The position numbers were made by a program, and so were the translations under genes. A DNA stretch of 64,000 nucleotides from assembly GCA_944390485.1 (NCBI GenBank), contig CALXPQ010000002.1:1-64000 (forward strand). The letters are read 5' to 3'. The DNA is from Veillonellales bacterium. GTDB lineage: Bacteria > Bacillota > Negativicutes > Veillonellales > Dialisteraceae. The notes beneath the pieces were generated by a model, which worked only from the letters and a program-made list of their open reading frames with translations, searched no databases and was not told the origin of the DNA. This document shows, in pieces, positions 19,063 through 28,031 of this stretch; positions within the stretch are counted from its first letter, which is position 1, and the number at the start of each line of letters is the position of its first letter.

Positions 19063-20316
19063 ATGAAACGAAATCGCTGGCTCATCGCTCTCTCCGCCGT
19101 GGGCATCCATATCTCCATCGGGAGCGTGTACGCGTGGAGCGTGCTCACCCGCCCCGTCATGGACGCCATGGGGCTCTCGCTCCCGGAGGCCACGTGGGCC
19201 TTCTCCATCGCCATCCTTTTCCTTGGTCTCTCGGCGGGCTTCCTCGGGCACGTGGTGGAGCGCCTCGGGCCGCGCCGGTCGGGGCTCCTGTCCATGCTCT
19301 TCTTCACGGCGGGGCTCCTCGGCACCGCGTGGGCGGTGGAGCGGCAGAGCCTCGCGCTCCTCTATTTCTTCTACGGCTTCATCGGCGGCATCGGCCTCGG
19401 CACGGGGTACATCACGCCCGTGGCGACCCTCGTGAAATGGTTCCCGCGCCACCGGGGCTTCGCAACGGGCCTCGCCATCATGGGCTTCGGCTTCGCCGCT
19501 TTCATCGCCGGGCCGGTCATGCAGCGCCTCACCGCCGCGTACGGCCTCGCGGAGAATTTCCTCTTCATGGCCTGCGCCTACGCCCTCGTCATGGGCGCGT
19601 CCTCGCTCTATCTCGCGCCGCCCCGCCCGGGCGAAGTGACTGACACCATCGACGCCGTGGTGAAGGAAGAGCTCGCCGCCGCGCCCGCGCCGGTCCCGCA
19701 GAAGCAGTACACCCGCCGGGAAGCGGTGAAGACGCCGGAATTCGCCGCGCTCTGGTGGATCTTCTTCACGAACATCACCTGCGGCATCGGCCTCCTCGCC
19801 GTGGCGTCTCCCATGGCGCAGGAAGTCATCCGCATGAGCCCCGCCGGGGCCGCGTCCCTCGTGGGCATCATCGGCATCGTGAACGGCGCGGGGCGCATCT
19901 TCTGGTCCACCGTCTCCGACTGGATCGGACGCGGCGCGGTGTACATCCTTTTCTTCACCATCGAAGTCTTCGCCTTCTGGCAGCTCGCCGGCACGTCCGA
20001 TGCGGCGGCCTTCGCCGCGTGGGTGCTCCTCATCATCAGCTGCTACGGCGGCGGCTTCTCCTGCATGCCCGCGTACCTGTCGGATCTCTTCGGCGTGCGC
20101 CATCTCTCGTCCATCCACGGCGTCATCCTCACCGCGTGGGGCATGGCGGGCATCGCCGGGCCGCTCCTCCTCTCCGTCATGAAGAGCGAGACCGGCGGCT
20201 ACGGCGCGACCCTTCGGCTTTTCGCGGGACTTCTCGCGCTCGCCTGGCTCCTCGCGGCGTGGCTCTATCTGCGGAAGAAGCGCCGCGATCCCGCCTGCGC
20301 AGAGGGAGAGGCGTGA
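19063..20316 (+). CDS. MFS transporter, oxalate/formate antiporter (OFA) family
   Basis: This 417-residue inner-membrane protein has 12 predicted helices. It is OFA-like by the N-terminal segment GSVYAWSVLTRP, the GGIGLGTGYITP segment and WFPRHRGFATGLA. The ATG at 19063 was chosen because AAAGGGGGA lies eight bases before it; the frame is open about 33 codons further upstream, but that is the riboswitch. OFA members move oxalate, formate or other small monocarboxylates. Control by a ZTP-type riboswitch would link it to folate one-carbon shortage, where formate uptake would make sense. The substrate is an inference. Confidence 0.85.
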   Translation: MKRNRWLIALSAVGIHISIGSVYAWSVLTRPVMDAMGLSLPEATWAFSIAILFLGLSAGFLGHVVERLGPRRSGLLSMLFFTAGLLGTAWAVERQSLALLYFFYGFIGGIGLGTGYITPVATLVKWFPRHRGFATGLAIMGFGFAAFIAGPVMQRLTAAYGLAENFLFMACAYALVMGASSLYLAPPRPGEVTDTIDAVVKEELAAAPAPVPQKQYTRREAVKTPEFAALWWIFFTNITCGIGLLAVASPMAQEVIRMSPAGAASLVGIIGIVNGAGRIFWSTVSDWIGRGAVYILFFTIEVFAFWQLAGTSDAAAFAAWVLLIISCYGGGFSCMPAYLSDLFGVRHLSSIHGVILTAWGMAGIAGPLLLSVMKSETGGYGATLRLFAGLLALAWLLAAWLYLRKKRRDPACAEGEA

Positions 20317-20351
20317 TAAGAAATAACGCCGGGCTCCGGCAGATCCCTTTG

Positions 20352-20384
20352 AAAAAGCAGCTCTTTCGGGGGCTGCTTTTTGCG
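20352..20384 (+). terminator. Terminator of the MFS gene
   Basis: AAAAAGCAG pairs with CTGCTTTTT around a 12-base loop, ending in a T tract. Confidence 0.8.
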
Positions 20385-20449
20385 TGGATTGGGGGAGCTT
20401 CTGTGGAAACTGTCGGGGCGGGTGCATTGCGATGCATGCGTATCAGCTC

Positions 20450-21130
20450 ATGGGGAGCGGGCCCACATAGCAATGACGTACGTGCCGTCTCATGAAAATG
20501 CGGACCTGCATCTCGATGCCGTACGTGTCCGGTCATTTACGGATGGTTCCGTTTTAGGAGCACGAGCTCCATGGTCACTACTTTCCTTCTTCTCCAAAGA
20601 AGAATGGAAAGTAGCAAAGGAAGAAGTTGCCGGCCAGGCGAAAAAGGACCTGTCGGCGGGGCGTCCTGCCGCTCAGTTTGTAATTCCCTGCGGTCGGGCA
20701 ATAGCAAGGAATGCGACAGAGCGACAGGCATGCCGGGACAGTACAAACTGCAAGACGCGGCAGGACGCCCCGCCTCCTGCGGTTCTGCGGGAACCGCACC
20801 GGCCCTTTTTCTAAATGGCCGGGCGCAATCCCGGCGCTCCGGCGGAGAGCGCCTGAGCGGAAGGGCGGCACAAATAAAAAAGCCGCCCCGCTGGAACTGC
20901 CCGGCTTCGGGGCCGGGCTCAGGCGAAGAGGAACACCGCATTTCCGTCCGCGGGGAAAGGAGTGTCCGCACGCGGACTTTCTCCGCCGTGCTGCGCACGG
21001 GCGTAGGAGGGGAAAGCGGAGTCCCGGCTTGCGCCGGAATTTTACGCGGCGCAAAGCGCCTGCGTATGTAGAGAAAGAGGAAAGCCCGGCGGAGCCGGGC
21101 CATGTCCGCCGCGCTGCGCGCGGACGTATG
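20450..21130. repeat. Mosaic intergenic repeat block 3 (C'-A and part of D)
   Basis: This block between convergent genes contains the inverted end module C' (about 20450-20570), module A (about 20568-20995) with the CTACTTTCC/GGAAAGTAG hairpin at its start, and the beginning of module D (about 20995-21130). Modules B and C are absent, so it is a right-truncated copy of block 1. A 255-codon antisense frame crosses it but is not kept in the other copies. Confidence 0.75.
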
Positions 21131-21139
21131 GAAAAAAGC

Positions 21140-21169
21140 AAAGCCGTTCTTTGGGAGAGCGGCTTTTTT
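21140..21169. terminator. Bidirectional terminator after the DUF1445 gene
   Basis: AAGCCGTTCT pairs with AGAGCGGCTT (one G-U pair) around a short loop, with A-rich sequence on the left and TTTTTT on the right. It ends the minus-strand 5-oxoproline operon. Confidence 0.75.
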
Positions 21170-21186
21170 AGTATGGCTTATATTTC

Positions 21187-21975
21187 TCACATGATGGAGA
21201 GGCTGGCGTTCGGCACGTCGGTGATAAACATGTGGCCCGGCGCGTGGGTGATCATGAAGTCCGGGCGGACGGCCATGGCGACGGCCTGCGGGGTGACGCC
21301 GCACGCCCAGAAGACGGGCACTTCTCCCGGGCGGATCTCCGAGGGTTCGCCGAAGTCGGGATGGCTGATGTCATGGATGCCGATGACCTCCGGATCGCCG
21401 ATGTGGATGGGCGCGCCGTGGACGAAGGGCATGCGCGTGGTGATCTGCACGGCGCGGATGGCGTCGGCGGGGGTCATGGGGCGCATGGAGACCACCATGG
21501 GGCCGTGGAAGACGCCCGCGGGGACGCACTCGATGTTCGTCTTGTACATGGGCACGTTGTGATGGTCCGTGATGTGGCGGATCTCGAGGCCCGCTTCGAT
21601 CATGGGCGCTTCGAAGGAGAAGCTGCACCCGAGGAGGAAGGCCACGAGGTCGTCCCGCCAGAAATCGGCGATGTCTGTCACTTCGTCGGTGAGCTCGCCT
21701 TTCCGGTAGATGCGATACCGAGGCAGGTCGTGCCGCAGGTCCGCGCCGGGCGCGGTGAGGCGCGGCACGGGGGAGCCCGCCTCGGTCACGTCGAGGACGG
21801 GGCAGGGCTTCCGGTTCCGTTGGGTGAAGAGGAGGAAATCGAAGGCCAGGTCTTTCGGAAGGATGGCGAGGTTCGCCTGGGCGTAGCCATCGCACATGCC
21901 GCTGGTCTGACCGGTGATCTCGCCGGCGCGGATGCGGGCGCGCACGTCCGCGGGAGAGGCTTTGGAAAGGTCCAT
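21187..21975 (-). CDS. DUF1445 (YcsI) family, D-glutamate cyclase-like
   Basis: This 262-residue protein belongs to the YcsI/DUF1445 family. A mammalian relative cyclises D-glutamate to 5-oxoproline, and bacterial members are often called putative hydro-lyases. The ATG at 21975 follows CAGGAGGTGTCCC; the frame is open 25 codons earlier without a ribosome site. Conserved family segments include [32 protein letters not shown] and [11 protein letters not shown]. It is the last gene of the operon for 5-oxoproline breakdown, which supports a role in making or feeding 5-oxoproline. Confidence 0.88.
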   Translation of the reverse strand: MDLSKASPADVRARIRAGEITGQTSGMCDGYAQANLAILPKDLAFDFLLFTQRNRKPCPVLDVTEAGSPVPRLTAPGADLRHDLPRYRIYRKGELTDEVTDIADFWRDDLVAFLLGCSFSFEAPMIEAGLEIRHITDHHNVPMYKTNIECVPAGVFHGPMVVSMRPMTPADAIRAVQITTRMPFVHGAPIHIGDPEVIGIHDISHPDFGEPSEIRPGEVPVFWACGVTPQAVAMAVRPDFMITHAPGHMFITDVPNASLSIM

Positions 21976-21988
21976 GGGACACCTCCTG

Positions 21989-23344
21989 TCAGGAATTGAG
22001 AATGGCGTCCAGATGGTCTTCGAGGTCGCTGGTGTGCATGTCGCCGGCACGGAAGACAGGGGTCTGGAGGATCTTCTTCTGGAGCGGGATATTGGTGATG
22101 ACCCCTTCGATTTTGAAATCGGAGAGGGCTTTTTCCATTTTCGCGATGGCTTCGTCCCGGGTGGGAGCCCATACGATGAGCTTGGCGATCATGGAGTCGT
22201 AGAAAGGGGTAATGACGCAGCCCCGGTACATGGCGCTGTCCACGCGGATGCCCTTGCCGAAGGGCGGCGTGTACCGGGTGAGGGTGCCCGGGCAGGGCAT
22301 GAAGTTGTGCCGCGGGTCTTCCGCGTTGATGCGGCATTCGATGGCCCAGCCGTTCATGCGGATGTCCTGCTGGCTCCACGGGAGGGTCTCCCCGGCGGCG
22401 ACGGCGATCTGCGCTTTCACGAGGTCCGTGCCGGTGACCATCTCGGTGACGGGGTGCTCCACCTGGATGCGCGTATTCATTTCCATGAAATAGAACTGTC
22501 CGTCGTCGGTGACGATGAATTCCACCGTGCCCGCGCCGCAGTAGTTCACGGCTTTCGCGGCGAGGACGGCGGCCTCGCCCATGCGGCGGCGCAGGTCCGG
22601 CGTCATGATGGGGGAGGGGGATTCCTCGATGACTTTCTGGTGGCGGCGCTGGGTGGAGCAGTCGCGCTCGCCCAGGTAGACCACATGGCCCTGGCTGTCG
22701 GCCATGATCTGGATCTCCACGTGGCGGGAGCGGGGGAGGTATTTCTCGAGGTAGACCCCCGCATTGCCGAAGGAGCGCTCCGCTTCCTGCGCGGCCTGCC
22801 GGAGCGCCCGGCCCAGCTCCTCTTCGTCCTCCACGACGCGCATGCCTTTGCCGCCGCCGCCGGCGGTCGCCTTGATGAGGACGGGATAGCCGATGGAGGC
22901 CGCGATGCGCCGCGCTTCGTCCTCGTCGGTGATAAGCCCTTCCGTGCCGGGGACGACGGGCACGCCCGCGTGGATCATGGTGCTGCGGGCCATGGCCTTG
23001 TCGCCCATGTGGCGGATGGCTTCGCCGGACGCGCCGATGAAGGCGATGCGGTAATTCGCGCACACGTCGGCGAAATCCGCGTTTTCCGAGAGGAAGCCGT
23101 AGCCCGGGTGGATGGCGTCCGCCCCGGCGGCGCGGGCGGTCTCGATGAGGCGGGCGATGTCGAGGTAGCTTTTCTTCGCCTGCGAGGGGCCGATGCAGTA
23201 CGCTTCGTCCGCGAGGCGCACGGGCAGGGAGTCCCGGTCCGCCTCGGAGTACACCGCGGCGGCGCTGATGCCCATCTCATGGCAGGCGCGGATGATGCGC
23301 GCGGCGATCTCTCCCCGGTTCGCGATCAGTATCTTGCGGAACAT
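21989..23344 (-). CDS. accC: Biotin carboxylase
   Basis: This 451-residue ATP-grasp enzyme carboxylates the biotin on a carrier protein using ATP and bicarbonate. The N-terminal biotin-carboxylase segment is [17 protein letters not shown], the glycine-rich ATP loop is [14 protein letters not shown], and the active-site stretch includes [18 protein letters not shown]. It follows the carrier-protein gene by nine bases. No carboxyltransferase genes (accA, accD) are here. Its place inside the 5-oxoproline operon suggests a dedicated partner for PxpC, which carries a carboxyltransferase-like family name, but a general fatty-acid role is possible. Confidence 0.93.
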   Translation of the reverse strand: MFRKILIANRGEIAARIIRACHEMGISAAAVYSEADRDSLPVRLADEAYCIGPSQAKKSYLDIARLIETARAAGADAIHPGYGFLSENADFADVCANYRIAFIGASGEAIRHMGDKAMARSTMIHAGVPVVPGTEGLITDEDEARRIAASIGYPVLIKATAGGGGKGMRVVEDEEELGRALRQAAQEAERSFGNAGVYLEKYLPRSRHVEIQIMADSQGHVVYLGERDCSTQRRHQKVIEESPSPIMTPDLRRRMGEAAVLAAKAVNYCGAGTVEFIVTDDGQFYFMEMNTRIQVEHPVTEMVTGTDLVKAQIAVAAGETLPWSQQDIRMNGWAIECRINAEDPRHNFMPCPGTLTRYTPPFGKGIRVDSAMYRGCVITPFYDSMIAKLIVWAPTRDEAIAKMEKALSDFKIEGVITNIPLQKKILQTPVFRAGDMHTSDLEDHLDAILNS

Positions 23345-23353
23345 GGCGGCACC

Positions 23354-23803
23354 TCACGCGCGGCCGGAGGACTGCCGCACCCGGAAGAGCGGCTGGCCGA
23401 ATTCGACGAAGTCGCCGTCCTTCACGAGGATCTCCGTGATTTCCCCTTCCACTTCGGCGTCCACTTCGGAGAAGATCTTCATCGCTTCGAGGACGCATAC
23501 CACGGTGCCCGGCGTGACGGAGTCGCCCACTTTCACGAAGGGCGGCGCTTTCGGGTCGGGCGCGCTGTAGAAGGTGCCCACCATGGGGGCAGTGATGTCC
23601 ACGATCTGCCCGGCCGGCTCGGGAGCGGCGGGCTGCGGGACAGCCGCCGGGGCGGCGGAGGCCGCGGGCGCGGGGACCGGCGCGGCGGGGGCGGCGCTCT
23701 TCTCGAGCAGGACGCTGCCGTCGCCGTAGGTGAGTTCGATTTTCGAGAGCGGGGAAGCTTCGAGGAGCTTCATCAATTCTTTGATTTCATTCAGGGACAG
23801 CAA
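23354..23803 (-). CDS. accB: Biotin carboxyl carrier protein
   Basis: This 149-residue protein has a helical N-terminus, an Ala/Pro-rich linker (about residues 36-65) and a C-terminal biotinyl domain. The biotinylated lysine is K109 in EAMKIFSEV, where Phe-Ser replaces the more common Met-Asn after the motif. The start is a TTG at 23803, eight bases after AAAGGAGGG. It lies between pxpC and accC in the operon and would carry the carboxyl group to a carboxyltransferase. Confidence 0.93.
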   Translation of the reverse strand: MLSLNEIKELMKLLEASPLSKIELTYGDGSVLLEKSAAPAAPVPAPAASAAPAAVPQPAAPEPAGQIVDITAPMVGTFYSAPDPKAPPFVKVGDSVTPGTVVCVLEAMKIFSEVDAEVEGEITEILVKDGDFVEFGQPLFRVRQSSGRA

Positions 23804-23816
23804 GGGGATCCCTCCT

Positions 23817-24815
23817 TTATAACATGCCTGCCACGGCGATCTTGATATTTTCCATGCACTGCTCCATCTCGATGTAGAGGCGCTCGCCCTCTTCCTGGCT
23901 GATGAGGCGGAAGTCGAGGCGGTCGCCCGGCTTGAGCTGGGCCACGCGGGCCGCGTCTACGAGGGAGACCTGCGCGATGACGGGGTAGCCCGCGGTGGTC
24001 TGGTGGTCCGCCATGAGGATGATGGGCCGGCCGCTCGGCGGGACCTGCACGGTGCCGAGGGGCGACGCTTCGGAGATCATCTCGAGGGGCGCCCGGAGAG
24101 GCAGCTCCGGCCCTTCGAGGCGGTAGCCCATGCGGTCAGACTGGGTGGTGATGAGGAAGCTCGTATTGAAGAAATCGTACCGCGCTTGGTCGGTGAAGGC
24201 GTCGTATTGGAGGCCCGCCATGACGCGGATGGGCTTCCGGAGGCGCTCCTCCGTGACGTGGGTCTGGCTGATGCGCCAGCCCGCCTTCTGGAAGGAGTGG
24301 GCCCCGCGGGAGAAGATGTTGTACATCATCTTCTGCCCGAATTCGCCGGGCTCCTTCGTGGGGAGGACGTCTCCTTTGCGGAGGGCGCGCCCTTCCCAGC
24401 CGCCGAATCCGCCGCGGAGGCAGGTGCTGCGGCTCCCCATGACGAGGGGCACGTCGTAGCCGCCGGCCGCGGCGAGGTAGGCCCGGCAGCCGGTGCGGCA
24501 CGCGCCGAAGCGCAGGATGGCCCCCGCCCGGACGGCCACGGGGCGGAACATGGGCACGGGCTGCCCGTCGATGATGGGGCGGAAATCGCCGCCCGTGATG
24601 GCGATGAGCGTGTCGGAGGTGAATTCGATGGTGGGGCCGGTGAGGGTGATTTCCACGGCCGCTTCGTATTCGTCATTGCCCACGAGGATATTCGCCGTGC
24701 GCAGGGAGTAGATGTCCATCGCGCCCGACGGGATGACGCCGATCTTCTGCCAGCCCCAGCGGCCGCCGTCCTGGACGGTGGTCATCAGGCCGGGGCGGAT
24801 GATAGACAGGCTCAT
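23817..24815 (-). CDS. pxpC: 5-oxoprolinase subunit C (KipA-like)
   Basis: This 332-residue protein belongs to the KipA/PxpC family, which with PxpA and PxpB forms the bacterial ATP-dependent 5-oxoprolinase. The frame is open far upstream, but the true start is the ATG at 24815, overlapping the pxpB stop by four bases and preceded by AAGGGAGGG. Family segments include RPGLMTTVQDGGRWGWQ at the N-terminus, VPLVMGSRSTCLRGGFGGWEGR and ILMADHQTTAGYP. The family is also annotated as a biotin-dependent carboxyltransferase. The adjacent biotin carrier and biotin carboxylase genes make that alternative worth testing here. Confidence 0.92.
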   Translation of the reverse strand: MSLSIIRPGLMTTVQDGGRWGWQKIGVIPSGAMDIYSLRTANILVGNDEYEAAVEITLTGPTIEFTSDTLIAITGGDFRPIIDGQPVPMFRPVAVRAGAILRFGACRTGCRAYLAAAGGYDVPLVMGSRSTCLRGGFGGWEGRALRKGDVLPTKEPGEFGQKMMYNIFSRGAHSFQKAGWRISQTHVTEERLRKPIRVMAGLQYDAFTDQARYDFFNTSFLITTQSDRMGYRLEGPELPLRAPLEMISEASPLGTVQVPPSGRPIILMADHQTTAGYPVIAQVSLVDAARVAQLKPGDRLDFRLISQEEGERLYIEMEQCMENIKIAVAGML

Positions 24816-25540
24816 GGCTGTCCCTCCCTTCGTGCGAGATACTCTTCTTCGGAGATGGCGGTGAATTTCACGAGGTCCCCCGCGTGGAGGAGGCTCGGGT
24901 CGTCCGCCCGGTCGGGGCGGAACATGTCCGTCGGCGTGCGGCCGATGATCTGCCAGCCGCCGGGGGTGGAGACGGGGTAGCCGCCGGTCTGCTCGCCGGC
25001 GATGCCGATGCTCCGCGCGGGGATGGCGACGCGCGGGGTGGCCCGGCGCGGGGTGGCGATGCGCTTGTCCATGCCGCCCAGGTAGGGGAAGCCGGGGCAG
25101 AAGCCGATCATGTACACGAGGTACTTCGGCGCCGTGTGGATGCGGACCACCTCTTCCGGCGAGAGGCCGCTGTGCTCCGCCACGAAATCGAGGTCCGGCC
25201 CGTACTCTCCGCCGTAGACCACGGGGATCTCCACCACGCGCGGCGCGGCGCGGCCGCTGTCGTCCGCCCGGGGGATGCATTCCCGCGCGAGAAGGTCCGA
25301 CACGATGCGGAAGGCGGAGTCCTGCCCGGGAGCGCCGGCGCGGCGCACGCGGAAGGGGTCGTAATAGACGGCGAGGCCCGTGTAGGAGATGACCGTCTCC
25401 ACGAGGCCGGGGAAGGGGTGCGCGGCGAGGTCGTCCGCGAGGGCCTTCACGCACCGGTGGATGTCCGGGCGGATCTCGCTGCCGAAGCGGACGAGCAGGC
25501 CCGCCTCGCCGAGAGGAAGGATGGTGTATGCGTGTTCCAC
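24812..25540 (-). CDS. pxpB: 5-oxoprolinase subunit B (KipI-like)
   Basis: This 242-residue KipI/PxpB family protein is the second subunit of 5-oxoprolinase. It begins with a GTG codon at 25540 behind GGGAGGAGGG. Typical segments are GEAGLLVRFG near the N-terminus, IPVVYGGEYGPDLDFVAEHSGL in the middle, GFCPGFPYLGGMD and the C-terminal RTPTDMFRPD. In Bacillus the homologue KipI also inhibits a sporulation kinase, but the operon context here indicates metabolism. Its end overlaps the pxpC start. Confidence 0.93.
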   Translation of the reverse strand: MEHAYTILPLGEAGLLVRFGSEIRPDIHRCVKALADDLAAHPFPGLVETVISYTGLAVYYDPFRVRRAGAPGQDSAFRIVSDLLARECIPRADDSGRAAPRVVEIPVVYGGEYGPDLDFVAEHSGLSPEEVVRIHTAPKYLVYMIGFCPGFPYLGGMDKRIATPRRATPRVAIPARSIGIAGEQTGGYPVSTPGGWQIIGRTPTDMFRPDRADDPSLLHAGDLVKFTAISEEEYLARREGQP

Positions 25541-25556
25541 AGGGACCCTCCTCCCT

Positions 25557-26744
25557 TTACATGAAGAGCTTCGGGAGCTGTTTTATCATGGTGAGGACGC
25601 CCATGTACGCCGTCATGGCGACGACCACCGCGCCGAAGGCGGTCATCCACAGGGGATGTTTGTAGTCGCCCACGATGGATTTCTTGTGCGCCGCCACGAG
25701 CATGACGAGGAGCGTGATCGGGAGGATGAGGCCGTTCAGCGCGCCCGCGAGGATGAGGGTCTTCACAGGCTGGCCGACGACGGCGAAGACGAAGGTGGAG
25801 AAGATGATGAACGCGATGACGAACCAGCGGTAGTTCGCGTCGATCCATTTGTTGAACGTGCGGATGAAGGAAACGGAGGTGTACGCCGCGCCGACCACGG
25901 AGGAGATGGCCGCCGCCCACATGACGACGCCGAAGACCTTGTAGCCCACGTTGCCCGCGGCGAGGTGGAAGACGGACGCCGGAGGATTCGCGCTGTCCAG
26001 CGTGAGGCCCGCGCTGATGACGCCGAGCGTCGCCAGGAAGAGGAGCACGCGCATCACGCCGGTGAGGCACACGCCGGTGACGGCGCTGCGGGAGATCTGG
26101 GGGATCGCTTCCCTGCCGGTGATGCCCGCGTCGATGAGGCGGTGCCCGCCGGAGAAGGTGATGTAGCCGCCGACGGTGCCGCCCACGATGGTGACGATGG
26201 TCATGGGATCGATGGTGTCCGGCGCGACGGTCTTCACGAGGGCTTCGCCCACGGGCGGCGCGGAGGAGAAGGCCACGTACAGGGTGAGCACGATCATCAC
26301 GAGGCCCGCGAGCTGGGTGAAGCGGTCCATCAGGCGGCCCGCCTCCTTCACGATGAAGATGGAGATGGCCAGCACGGCGCTGATGACCGCGCCGGTCACG
26401 GTGTCGAGGCCGAAGAGCACGTTGAAGCCCATGCCCGCGCCGGCGATGTTGCCGATATTGAAGGCGAGGCCGCCCAGTACGATGAGCGCCGCCACGAAGT
26501 AGCCCAGGCCCGGCAGGACCATGTTCGCCACATCCTGCCCGCGCTTGCCGGAGACGCCGATGATGCGCCACACGTTGAGCTGCGCGCCGATGTCGAGGAT
26601 GATGGTGGTGAGGATGACGAAGCCGAAGCTCGCCTTGAGCTGTTCGGTGAATACGGTGGTCTGCGTGAGGAAGCCCGGTCCGATGGACGAGGTCGCCATC
26701 AGGAAGGCCGCGCCCAGCAGGACGCTCCAGTCAAATTTTTTCAT
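25557..26744 (-). CDS. Nramp-fold transporter (YcsG-like) without the metal motif
   Basis: This 395-residue membrane protein has about 11 helices and is Nramp-like (YcsG type), a member of the APC superfamily. The canonical DPGN motif of helix 1, which binds divalent metals, is replaced by GPGF at residues 22-25, and I see no MPH motif in the helix 6 region. A role in divalent metal transport is therefore doubtful. Between pxpA and pxpB in a 5-oxoproline operon, an organic substrate such as 5-oxoproline is more plausible. The start at 26744 follows AGAGGGGGA. Confidence 0.85.
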   Translation of the reverse strand: MKKFDWSVLLGAAFLMATSSIGPGFLTQTTVFTEQLKASFGFVILTTIILDIGAQLNVWRIIGVSGKRGQDVANMVLPGLGYFVAALIVLGGLAFNIGNIAGAGMGFNVLFGLDTVTGAVISAVLAISIFIVKEAGRLMDRFTQLAGLVMIVLTLYVAFSSAPPVGEALVKTVAPDTIDPMTIVTIVGGTVGGYITFSGGHRLIDAGITGREAIPQISRSAVTGVCLTGVMRVLLFLATLGVISAGLTLDSANPPASVFHLAAGNVGYKVFGVVMWAAAISSVVGAAYTSVSFIRTFNKWIDANYRWFVIAFIIFSTFVFAVVGQPVKTLILAGALNGLILPITLLVMLVAAHKKSIVGDYKHPLWMTAFGAVVVAMTAYMGVLTMIKQLPKLFM

Positions 26745-26781
26745 GGGAAGATCCCCCTCTCTGATTCAGGAAATGCGGCCG

Positions 26782-27546
26782 TCACCGGCCGGCAAAAGAA
26801 ACGATGCGGACGCCCTCGGCGAGGAGCCGCTCCCGGATGCGCCGGGCGAACTCGAGGGCCTTCGGGCTGTCGCCGTGGATGCATACCGTGTCCGCCCGGA
26901 CGGGGATCTCTTTCCCCGTGACGGAGACGACCGTGCCGTGCTCCACCATGCGGAGCACCTGTCGGATGGCCGCCTCGTCGTCCGTGAGGACCGCGCCGGG
27001 CTGCGAGCGCGGCGTGAGCGAGCCGTCGTCCTGGTACGTGCGGTCCGCGAAGACTTCGCTCGCCGCCGTGAGGCCCGCCGCCTCCGCCGCCCGGACGAGA
27101 CAGCTCCCGGCGAGGCCGTACAGCACGAGGCCGGGGTCCACGTCGCGCACGGCTGCGGCGATGGCCTTCGCGAGCGCCATGTCCTTCGCGGCCATGTTGT
27201 ACAGCGCGCCGTGGGGCTTCACATGCTGGAGCCGGCCTCCTTCCGCCCTGACGAACGCGGCGAGCGCGCCCACCTGGTACACGGTGAGGTCGTACGCCTC
27301 CTCCGGCTTCGTGGGGATGGCCCGCCGGCCGAAGCCGGGGAGGTCCATCAGCCCCGGATGTGCTCCCGGCGCCACGCCCCGCTCGAGGGCGAGCCGCACC
27401 GTGCGGTGCATCACGAAGGGGTCGCCCGCGTGCATGCCGCAGGCGATATTGGCGGAGCTCACGTAGCGCAGCACCTCGCTGTCGTTGCCGATGGTGTAAG
27501 CGCCGTAGCTCTCTCCGAGATCGCTGTTCAGATCGATCTGTGTCAT
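26782..27546 (-). CDS. pxpA: 5-oxoprolinase subunit A (LamB/YcsF family)
   Basis: This 254-residue protein of the LamB/YcsF family is the catalytic-side subunit of 5-oxoprolinase, converting 5-oxo-L-proline to L-glutamate with ATP. The N-terminus [13 protein letters not shown], then [23 protein letters not shown] and VKPHGALYN are diagnostic. It is the first gene of the seven-gene minus-strand operon, starts behind AAAGGAGGAATCCC, and is preceded by a strong promoter and a leader with three terminator-like hairpins. Confidence 0.94.
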   Translation of the reverse strand: MTQIDLNSDLGESYGAYTIGNDSEVLRYVSSANIACGMHAGDPFVMHRTVRLALERGVAPGAHPGLMDLPGFGRRAIPTKPEEAYDLTVYQVGALAAFVRAEGGRLQHVKPHGALYNMAAKDMALAKAIAAAVRDVDPGLVLYGLAGSCLVRAAEAAGLTAASEVFADRTYQDDGSLTPRSQPGAVLTDDEAAIRQVLRMVEHGTVVSVTGKEIPVRADTVCIHGDSPKALEFARRIRERLLAEGVRIVSFAGR

Positions 27547-27576
27547 TGGGATTCCTCCTTTGTCGTGAATTGTCTA

Positions 27577-27612
27577 TGAAAAGGCGCCGCGTATGAAAGC
27601 CATACCGGCGCC
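27577..27612 (-). terminator. Leader hairpin 3 before pxpA
   Basis: On the minus strand GGCGCCG and GTATG pair with CATAC and CGGCGCC (12 pairs, one bulge), followed by TTTT. It lies about 30 bases before the pxpA start and is the last of three tandem terminator-like structures. Confidence 0.5.
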
Positions 27613-27626
27613 GTTGCCTTTGGACG

Positions 27627-27656
27627 AAAAAACGCCGCGCAGGAAAATGCGGGCGT
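27627..27656 (-). terminator. Leader hairpin 2 before pxpA
   Basis: On the minus strand ACGCC-CGC pairs with GCG-GGCGT (one bulge) and is followed by six T. It is a convincing intrinsic terminator located between promoter and gene. Confidence 0.6.
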
Positions 27657-27686
27657 CATCGCTTGCTGTGCAGTTGTCATGGGGAA

Positions 27687-27723
27687 AGAAAAAAGCGCCG
27701 TCTCCCGGAAAGGAGGCAGCGCC
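27687..27723 (-). terminator. Leader hairpin 1 before pxpA
   Basis: On the minus strand GCGCTGCCTCC pairs with GGGAGACGGCGC (one mismatch, one G-U) and is followed by TTTTTTC. It begins only about 20 bases after the predicted transcription start. Confidence 0.6.
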
Positions 27724-27751
27724 TTTGCAGAAAAATGAAATTGTGGTTTTC

Positions 27752-27780
27752 ATTATAGGTATATTCTTGCAGATTGTCAA
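27752..27780 (-). promoter_or_regulatory. Consensus promoter of the 5-oxoproline operon
   Basis: On the minus strand a perfect TTGACA (27780-27775) and a perfect TATAAT (27757-27752) are 17 bases apart. The leader to pxpA is about 200 bases and holds three terminator-like hairpins, which would offset such a strong promoter. Confidence 0.8.
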
Positions 27781-27998
27781 ATCCTCTGTCGGACGGCGGG
27801 CCGGCTCCTGACGGAGAACGGATGATGGGAATTGAAGAAAATATGCATTATAGTACTGCGACTTCAGAAATATGAAATTTTATCAGCGCGGAAACATGTC
27901 CTCTGCCATTCCTTTTCTGTATGCAGTCCATGGGAAGCGGCTATGACGGAACGGCTCTGCCTGCGGATGAAAGATGAATGTTTTCTCTATCGTTTGCA
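27781..27998. other. Intergenic region without visible gene
   Basis: About 220 bases between the pxp promoter and the terminator of the RuBisCO-like gene. It is less GC-rich than the genes around it. No ribosome site with a credible frame, and no repeat shared with other parts of the window, was seen. Confidence 0.4.
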
Positions 27999-28026
27999 TA
28001 AAAAAACAGCCCCGCCGGGGGCTGCC
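27999..28026 (-). terminator. Terminator of the RuBisCO-like gene
   Basis: CAGCCCC pairs with GGGGCTG around a four-base loop, followed on the minus strand by seven T. It lies right after the stop codon at 28032. Confidence 0.85.
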
Positions 28027-28031
28027 GTATT

